In this document: in pieces, positions 7,474 through 11,196 of the stretch
Numbering within the stretch: the stretch's first letter is position 1
How the letters are laid out: every line of letters starts with the position of its first letter
Position numbers and translations under genes: made by a program
Assembly (NCBI GenBank): GCA_017993025.1
Contig: JAGONL010000020.1
Location: forward strand, 1-11,196
Length of the DNA: 11,196 nucleotides
Origin: Candidatus Saccharimonadota bacterium
GTDB lineage: Bacteria; Patescibacteriota; Saccharimonadia; Saccharimonadales; SZUA-47
Direction: 5' to 3'
Notes under the pieces: model-generated
What the model was told of the DNA's origin: nothing
Seen by the model: the letters and a program-made list of their open reading frames with translations, nothing else
Databases searched by the model: none

Positions 7474-7786
7474 TTACAAAAGTTTCGTCGACTTCCGCTC
7501 CCTGTAACAACGCGTCACCTTTCCATTTGTTTTCATGCAACCAAAACTCAGCAGAAAATTTTATTTGCTTAAGTTTTTTTGGAGTAATGTATTCGAGTCC
7601 ACCACCCCAGTCTTGCGAACTTCGATACTTTACTTCTGTAAAATAAACAGTTTTTTGTTTCACACTTACGATATCAATTTCACACCAACGCGTTCGCCAA
7701 TTAAGTTTAATAATTTTATGACCTTCTGATTCAAGTAATTCTGCTACTTTTTGTTCAGCCTCTCTACCAGTGCTAGTTGTGCTCAT
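7454..7786 (-). CDS. yraN: YraN / UPF0102 family endonuclease-like protein
   Basis: 110 aa, the normal size for UPF0102, a restriction-endonuclease-fold family related to Holliday-junction resolvases, of uncertain cellular role. Visible motifs: GREAE (7-11), N29 and R31 ahead of the acidic pair E36-x-D38 in CEIDIV, then EVKYR (51-55) with the catalytic-type E and K. The usual Gly before EID is Cys35 here. It lies 19 bp after rnhB on the same strand; the rnhB-yraN pairing is common in bacteria. No Shine-Dalgarno is seen before the ATG at 7786. A weak GATACT (7799-7794) could give a near-leaderless start. The 3' end overlaps pepN by 20 bp tail to tail. Confidence 0.9.
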   Translation of the reverse strand: MSTTSTGREAEQKVAELLESEGHKIIKLNWRTRWCEIDIVSVKQKTVYFTEVKYRSSQDWGGGLEYITPKKLKQIKFSAEFWLHENKWKGDALLQGAEVDETFVINIVEI

Positions 7787-7788
7787 AG

Positions 7789-7823
7789 GTATTAGTATCT
7801 CGTATCTAGTTTCTAGTTGCTAG
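7789..7823. repeat. Degenerate 7-bp tandem repeat (unit TATCTAG) between rnhB and yraN
   Basis: Five consecutive in-phase heptads on the plus strand: GTATTAG, TATCTCG, TATCTAG, TTTCTAG, TTGCTAG. The array covers the 19-bp gap between the two genes and runs into the last codons of rnhB, providing its stop and the terminal ATRN. Confidence 0.7.
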
Positions 7824-8393
7824 TTTTAAATTTAATAATATTTCTGACAGAGGTTTGAATGTTTTTCTGTGGATTTTTGTCGGACCATACTTAATAATGG
7901 CATCAATATGCATTTTTGTTCCATACCCAACATTACTACTAAATCCATAGTTTGGGTATTCAAGGCTATATTCGCTCATAATTCTATCGCGCTCTACTTT
8001 AGCAATTATTGAAGAAGCCATTACACTGGTGTATTTTTGATCAGCTTTAATAACTACTTTTGTTCGAGACTCATATTCAGTACCCTTTAAAAAATTATAT
8101 TTTCCATCTAGCATAATTTCCATGTCTGCAGGCATGTCTTTTAAAATTGTAATGATTGCATTTTTAATAGCAGTTGTTAAGCCTAATCTGTCAACATCAT
8201 TAGAGCTTACTGTGACAATTTTAAACATAGTGTTCGACTTAACTAAGTCGTCTAACTCTTCACGCTTTTTTCTAGTTAAAAGTTTTGAGTCGTTAAGTCC
8301 GCGAGTAAATCCTGGGTTTTCAATAAAATAACAACCCGCTACTACTAGTGGTCCGGCTAGCGCACCACGTCCTACTTCGTCAATTCCTATCAT
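7806..8393 (-). CDS. rnhB: Ribonuclease HII
   Basis: 195 aa, typical of RNase HII, which cleaves RNA in RNA-DNA hybrids and at single ribonucleotides misincorporated in DNA. Signature IDEVGRGALAGPLVVAG (4-20) carries catalytic D5 and E6; D96 (MLDGKY) and D118 (KADQKY) complete the acidic cluster. ASSIIAKVERDR (126-137) and the GYGTK...KYGPT.IHRK block (156-177) are family hallmarks. The N-terminus is minimal, starting 4 residues before the first catalytic Asp. No Shine-Dalgarno precedes the ATG at 8393; TATACC (8408-8403) could give a 3-nt leader. The final residues ATRN are encoded by a 7-bp repeat array, so the C-terminus may be strain-variable. yraN follows after 19 bp, and the rplS terminator lies upstream. 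Confidence 0.97.
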   Translation of the reverse strand: MIGIDEVGRGALAGPLVVAGCYFIENPGFTRGLNDSKLLTRKKREELDDLVKSNTMFKIVTVSSNDVDRLGLTTAIKNAIITILKDMPADMEIMLDGKYNFLKGTEYESRTKVVIKADQKYTSVMASSIIAKVERDRIMSEYSLEYPNYGFSSNVGYGTKMHIDAIIKYGPTKIHRKTFKPLSEILLNLKLATRN

Positions 8394-8400
8394 AACTACT

Positions 8401-8428
8401 AGGGTATAGGATTTAGGGTTTAGGGTAA
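8401..8428. repeat. 7-bp tandem repeat (unit AGGGTTT) upstream of rnhB
   Basis: Four in-phase heptads on the plus strand: AGGGTAT, AGGATTT, AGGGTTT, AGGGTAA. It lies 8 bp before the rnhB ATG and occupies its promoter position: minus-strand TATACC (8408-8403) inside the array is the only -10-like box near the gene. The resemblance to plant telomere repeats is presumably coincidental. Confidence 0.75.
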
Positions 8429-8432
8429 AGTT

Positions 8433-8456
8433 AAAAACGCCCGTTCCTGGACGCTT
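8433..8456 (-). terminator. Intrinsic terminator of rplS
   Basis: Minus-strand AAGCGTCC (8456-8449) pairs with GGGCGTTT (8442-8435) around a 6-nt loop, running into TTTTT (8437-8433). Two pairs are G-U, which form only in minus-strand RNA; the plus-strand RNA would have mismatches. The hairpin is therefore oriented for rplS, whose stop lies about 20 nt upstream of it. Confidence 0.7.
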
Positions 8457-8475
8457 CCTTTTTTTCAGATATCAA

Positions 8476-9012
8476 TTATTCTGTTGCTGTAGTTTCGTTT
8501 GCTTTATGTGCATCTAGAACTGCCTGAGCCTTAGCGTCTTCTTTTGCTTGCTCAGCAGCTTTTTGAGCCTCTAATTCAGCATGTTCTGCTTCTTGGGCTA
8601 GTTTTAATTCATGCTCGGCTTTTTCTGCTTCTAAATCACGTACGTCGTTAACGGCTGTTTTATCAAAGTCTTTACCGGAAAGTCTTGCTTTTTTACCTCG
8701 TAAATCACGCATATATGTAAGGTAGTTTCTTCGTACTTTTCCACGCTTCATAACTTCAACTTTTGTTACTAGCGGGCTGTGAAGAAAGTAACTCTTCTCA
8801 ACACCATGACCTCCAGAAATACGTCGAACAGTAATGCTGGCAGTTTGGCTACCTTTGCTTGAAGTCTTGATAACCATACCCTCAAAAACCTGTACGCGTT
8901 CTTTGTTGCCTTCGCGTATCTTTTGGTGAACCTTGACGGTGTCACCGCTTCGAACATCAACAACTGCGTGTTTCTTATAACTATCTGCTACGTCTTTAAG
9001 GACTGAATTCAT
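8476..9012 (-). CDS. rplS: 50S ribosomal protein L19 (bL19) with long C-terminal extension
   Basis: bL19 sits at the 30S-50S interface. The first 113 or so residues are a complete L19: RSGDTVKVHQKIREGNKERVQVFEG (21-45), TVRRISGGHGVEKSYFLHSP (61-80), VMKRGKVRRNYLTYMRDLRGKKARL (87-111). The family is usually about 115 aa; this protein has 178. The extra 65 residues (114-178) are rich in Ala, Glu, Lys and Gln and look like a long charged helix or coiled coil (about 126-170) with a TTATE end. Gene spacing and frame are clean, so this is not a frameshift artefact. It is not in the usual rpsP-rimM-trmD-rplS cluster: it has its own promoter upstream and a terminator behind it. The Shine-Dalgarno is weak (AAGAG about 7-8 nt before the ATG). 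Confidence 0.97.
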   Translation of the reverse strand: MNSVLKDVADSYKKHAVVDVRSGDTVKVHQKIREGNKERVQVFEGMVIKTSSKGSQTASITVRRISGGHGVEKSYFLHSPLVTKVEVMKRGKVRRNYLTYMRDLRGKKARLSGKDFDKTAVNDVRDLEAEKAEHELKLAQEAEHAELEAQKAAEQAKEDAKAQAVLDAHKANETTATE

Positions 9013-9047
9013 ACTTTATCTCTTAACTTTCTATTTCAATTTAATCA

Positions 9048-9056
9048 ATTATAACA
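9048..9056 (-). promoter_or_regulatory. rplS promoter, extended -10
   Basis: Minus strand TG-T-TATAAT: a perfect -10 at 9053-9048 with the extended TG at 9056-9055. No good -35 is seen 16-18 bp upstream. The start would be near 9041, giving a leader of about 28 nt. Confidence 0.65.
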
Positions 9057-9160
9057 GAGTTGAGAGTAAAAAGGAAGCCCTTTTTCATACCTATTTGGTA
9101 TTGCTTTAGCTGTATTCTGCATAAGTCGGCAGGAGTGGATTTTTGGATTTATGTTCTACA

Positions 9161-9195
9161 TACGATATTCGTTCTACGTAATACGCTATACTGTT
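9161..9195. repeat. Degenerate 7-bp tandem repeat (unit TACGNTA) before the malic enzyme gene
   Basis: In-phase heptads on the plus strand: TACGATA, TTCGTTC, TACGTAA, TACGCTA, TACTGTT, possibly preceded by TTCTACA (9154-9160). It is more degenerate than the two arrays around rnhB. The array ends 4 bp before the start codon, and the malic enzyme -10 box is formed across its last two units. Confidence 0.5.
9187..9192 (+). promoter_or_regulatory. -10 box of the malic enzyme gene, predicted leaderless
   Basis: TATACT, 5/6 to the -10 consensus, with its last base 7 bp before the A of the ATG at 9199, so transcription should start on the start codon itself. No clear -35 is visible 16-18 bp upstream, where the heptad array lies. 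Confidence 0.5.
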
Positions 9196-9198
9196 CTC

Positions 9199-10326
9199 AT
9201 GGATATATACGAACAAGCAGTAGAACTACATAAAAAATTAAAAGGCAAAATCTATACAGGACTTCGCGGTGAAGTCACACCAGACACGCTCAAACTATTC
9301 TACTCTCCAGGAGTAGGAGCTGCGTCAAAGTATGCAGAGGGTGACAAAGATAAATTAAAAGAAGTTTCCTGGACTAATAATCTTGTCGCAATCATTTCTG
9401 ATGGCACAGCTGTTTTAGGGCTAGGCGACATTGGCCCAGAGGGTGCTATGCCTGTTATGGAAGGCAAGGCTATGCTTTTCAAGCATTTTGCCGATATCGA
9501 CGCTGTACCAATAGTTTTAAACGTGCATACAGTTGACGAAATAGTGGCTACTGTGAAAGCTATAGCGCCAAGTTTTGGTGGGATAAATCTTGAGGATATT
9601 GCAGCACCCAAGTGTTTTGAAATAGAAGAAAGGCTCAAACGAGAACTTAGTATCCCCGTAATGCATGACGACCAGCACGGAACGGCAATTGTCGTATTGG
9701 CGGGGCTCATAAACGCAATGAAAGTCACGAATAAAAATCTGAATGATTGCAAAATTGTACTTGTTGGTGCTGGAGCAGCTGGAGTTGCTGTTGCAAAACT
9801 ACTTCATACTTATGCAAATCCGGATATAGTTGTTGTTGATAGCAAAGGAATAATTGAACCATCAAGAAAAGATTTAACTCCAGAAAAAGTAATGCTTATG
9901 AGTTTTGGAAAGACTCAAATGCGAGGTCAATTAGCGGATGCACTCAATAACGCAGATATTTTTATAGGACTTAGTCGTGGAGGCTTACTTACAAAAGAAC
10001 TAGTTTCAACAATGGCAAAAGACCCTATTATTTTTGCACTAGCTAATCCTGAGCCTGAAATTATGCCAGAAATCGCCAAACAAGCTGGAGCGAGAGTTGT
10101 AGCAACAGGCAGGAGCGATTTTCCAAATCAGGTTAATAATGCTCTTGGATTTCCCGGAATTTTCAGGGGTGCATTAGATCACGGCGTACAAAAAATAACT
10201 GAAGAGCACAAGCTTGCTGCAGCTCAGGCGCTTGCTGGTTTAGTTGAAAACCCAACTGCAGATAAAATCATTCCTAGCCCCTTCGACGAAGGTGTCGTTG
10301 AAGCAGTCGCAAACGCAATAAGATAG
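9199..10326 (+). CDS. Malic enzyme (malate dehydrogenase, oxaloacetate-decarboxylating), short bacterial type
   Basis: 375 aa. It oxidatively decarboxylates malate to pyruvate and CO2 with reduction of NAD(P). The malic N-domain has catalytic Tyr35 (FYSPGVG) and Lys90 (EGKAML), with metal ligands at E132-D133 (LEDIAAP) and the D157-D158 region (HDDQHGTA, 156-163). The Rossmann domain has GAGAAG (190-195). Asp214 at the end of the second strand (VVVDSKG) favours NAD over NADP, an inference. I chose the ATG at 9199. The frame continues to an ATG at 9151, but those 16 codons are translated from the heptad array and promoter, have no family likeness, and lie upstream of the predicted transcription start. 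The stop abuts the convergent 223-aa gene with no gap and no terminator between them. Confidence 0.95.
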   Translation: MDIYEQAVELHKKLKGKIYTGLRGEVTPDTLKLFYSPGVGAASKYAEGDKDKLKEVSWTNNLVAIISDGTAVLGLGDIGPEGAMPVMEGKAMLFKHFADIDAVPIVLNVHTVDEIVATVKAIAPSFGGINLEDIAAPKCFEIEERLKRELSIPVMHDDQHGTAIVVLAGLINAMKVTNKNLNDCKIVLVGAGAAGVAVAKLLHTYANPDIVVVDSKGIIEPSRKDLTPEKVMLMSFGKTQMRGQLADALNNADIFIGLSRGGLLTKELVSTMAKDPIIFALANPEPEIMPEIAKQAGARVVATGRSDFPNQVNNALGFPGIFRGALDHGVQKITEEHKLAAAQALAGLVENPTADKIIPSPFDEGVVEAVANAIR

Positions 10327-10998
10327 CTAATCATTATATTTGTACGACGGGTTTGAACCAGGTGTTTGTGAACCCGCAGGATTATATAGAGAATTGGAAT
10401 TATTAATCATTTCTAATTCTGCGGAATTGTATTTTGGTAAACTGACTGGCCTACGTAGTGTATGTCTAAAATCGTTTGTTCGTTCACACCAAACAGTTTC
10501 TCCTCGTAGAGAATCATAAAAATGGCCAAATGTATTTACTTTATCTTTATATGGTTTTATTGGTTCGGCTTGTTTTCTTCTTTTCCTTGGCAGTTGCACA
10601 AAAAAAACTTCAACCGCTAAATCAAGTGCTCCTTTTATACTACTTCCTCTTGCATCAATCCTAAGGCCAACTGTGGTTTCTGTGAAATAGTCTAGATCAG
10701 GAGTATCAGATCTGAAGCGCTGACATACAGAAAAACCATCAAATCTAATTCCTCTTTCTTCGGACGACAGCAACATTTCGTATGGATTTTCAAGTGAAGT
10801 AGCAAAAATTTCTGTAAAATTTCCGTTGAAACCTTTAGGTCGTATCAAAGATGAAAGATTAGGTACTCGAGCCCAATCTCCAACGTGAAGCTCGGGTTTA
10901 ACTGCTAAAGCAACTTTATTCTGAAAATCGTCTAGCATTGCTAAACTTGTCATTTCATATGTTGCTCCTGGTCGTAAATCAGCTTTTTCTATACTCAT
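10327..10998 (-). CDS. Hypothetical 223-aa protein
   Basis: Not recognised. Predicted soluble, with no signal peptide or membrane segment. Residues 1-135 look like a mixed alpha/beta fold with a repeated hydrophobic pattern (DLDYFTETTVGLRIDARG, 101-118; ALDLAVEVFFVQL, 124-136). A basic patch PRKRRK follows (137-142), then a region with HFYDSLRGETVWCERTNDFRHTLRR motifs (159-183). The tail (about 199-223) is low complexity, rich in Asn, Ser, Pro and Gly. The basic patch could contact nucleic acid or a membrane; that is speculation. It has its own promoter in the 40-bp gap after the PilB/GspE-type gene, and the ATG at 10998 would be near-leaderless. It is convergent with the malic enzyme gene, with abutting stops. 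Confidence 0.8.
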   Translation of the reverse strand: MSIEKADLRPGATYEMTSLAMLDDFQNKVALAVKPELHVGDWARVPNLSSLIRPKGFNGNFTEIFATSLENPYEMLLSSEERGIRFDGFSVCQRFRSDTPDLDYFTETTVGLRIDARGSSIKGALDLAVEVFFVQLPRKRRKQAEPIKPYKDKVNTFGHFYDSLRGETVWCERTNDFRHTLRRPVSLPKYNSAELEMINNSNSLYNPAGSQTPGSNPSYKYND

Positions 10999-11007
10999 TG
11001 AATAACA

Positions 11008-11036
11008 TTTATACCATATTCATGTGTACAAAACAA
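11008..11036 (-). promoter_or_regulatory. Promoter of the 223-aa gene, predicted near-leaderless
   Basis: Minus strand: TTGTTT (11036-11031), a 17-bp spacer, TATAAA (11013-11008) with the extended TG at 11016-11015. The start would be near 11001, 3 nt before the ATG at 10998. No Shine-Dalgarno fits in that leader. It begins immediately after the stop codon of the PilB/GspE-type gene. Confidence 0.6.
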
Positions 11037-11038
11037 TT

Positions 11039-11196
11039 TTAGCCAATTACTCTGTATATTTCCTCGTACGTTGTGTTTCCCTTTAGTGCCTGTATTGCAC
11101 CATCTTGCTCTAGCGTTAACATGCCGTCACTAACTGCAACATCTTCAATTAACTTGGTTGTAAGATCGTGAGAAGGTTTAGATAGCAGTTTTTGCA
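11039..11196 (-). CDS. PilB/GspE-type secretion or pilus ATPase, C-terminal fragment (5' end outside window)
   Basis: The minus strand encodes the last 51 residues of a protein ending in TAA at 11041-11039. The segment reads KLIEDVAVSDGMLTLEQDGA, then IQALKGNTTYEEIYRVIG. This matches the end of GspE/PilB/VirB11-type ATPases, where a GM-x-TL-x-x-DG-x-x-K-x-x-x-G-x-TT-x-E-E-x-x-R-V motif closes the protein after the zinc-binding and arginine regions. These hexameric ATPases drive type IV pilus assembly or type II secretion at the inner membrane. The catalytic domains lie outside the window, so PilB and GspE cannot be told apart. Too short to rule out a degraded copy. Confidence 0.8.
   Translation of the reverse strand, partial: QKLLSKPSHDLTTKLIEDVAVSDGMLTLEQDGAIQALKGNTTYEEIYRVIG

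Noticed and set aside
8401..8428. Telomere repeat (plant-type TTTAGGG)
   Set aside because: Only four imperfect units between bacterial genes; two other arrays with the same period but different units fit a bacterial heptad-repeat explanation better.
8769..8963. Minus-strand frame inside rplS in another phase
   Set aside because: Fully within the strongly conserved L19 core, whose frame is certain; an out-of-frame shadow.
9068..9085. AAAAAGG/CCTTTTT hairpin upstream of rplS as a terminator
   Set aside because: A weak, mostly A-T stem with no gene ending there.
9151..9198. ATG at 9151 adding 16 residues to the malic enzyme
   Set aside because: The added residues are translated heptad repeat and promoter, unlike the family. 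An AGGAG at 9131-9135 is too far (15 nt) from this ATG.
9300..9752. Long antisense frame within the malic enzyme gene
   Set aside because: It mirrors codon bias of the real gene; no promoter or ribosome-binding site, and the residue pattern is not protein-like.
12..11196. Recoded TGA (code 25, as in Gracilibacteria/Absconditabacteria)
   Set aside because: All genes are full-length under the standard code with no in-frame TGA interruptions.
1..11196. CRISPR array, tRNA, rRNA, insertion sequence or phage genes
   Set aside because: No spaced direct repeats, cloverleaf, transposase or phage-like protein seen in the window.

Overview
The window is AT-rich, gene-dense bacterial chromosome carrying housekeeping genes and a few short unknowns. 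The gene set points to a small-genome member of the Patescibacteria (CPR), most likely Candidatus Saccharibacteria (TM7): a ClpC unfoldase under a CIRCE operator, nusA without its usual rimP/ylxR/infB neighbours, a cytosolic M1 aminopeptidase, a short malic enzyme, an L19 with a long tail, and a PilB/GspE-type ATPase. That assignment is inference from gene content and style. The standard code fits: no gene is broken by an in-frame TGA. All eleven genes end in TAA (7) or TAG (4).

Layout. Positions 12-4795 lie on the minus strand, transcribed right to left: a 4-TM membrane protein with a strong Shine-Dalgarno and its own terminator; then a promoter and structured leader; then nusA, an unknown 119-aa gene and clpC. 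clpC has its own promoter, in which a perfect CIRCE inverted repeat covers the -35 box and the -10 sits so close to the ATG that the mRNA should be leaderless. pepN (M1 aminopeptidase) reads on the plus strand at 4894-7473 and overlaps convergently the end of yraN. rplS, rnhB and yraN read on the minus strand (9012 to 7454), with a terminator after rplS. The malic enzyme reads on the plus strand (9199-10326) and abuts, with no gap, the end of a convergent unknown 223-aa gene. The window closes inside the C-terminus of a PilB/GspE-type ATPase on the minus strand.

Functional picture. ClpC (with ClpP, not in the window) handles heat-inducible protein turnover, and PepN finishes peptide degradation. 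NusA, L19 and RNase HII serve transcription, translation and replication hygiene. Malic enzyme supplies pyruvate and reduced cofactor. The ATPase fragment suggests a type IV pilus locus beyond the right edge.

Most notable. (1) Three intergenic spots carry degenerate 7-bp tandem arrays, each with a different unit: upstream of rnhB, across the rnhB stop into the yraN start region, and immediately upstream of the malic enzyme. (2) Several genes have a -10 box placed so that transcription would start within about 3 nt of the ATG. (3) The nusA leader has a terminator-like hairpin right after its promoter, plus an 8-bp inverted repeat bounding a 112-bp structured segment.
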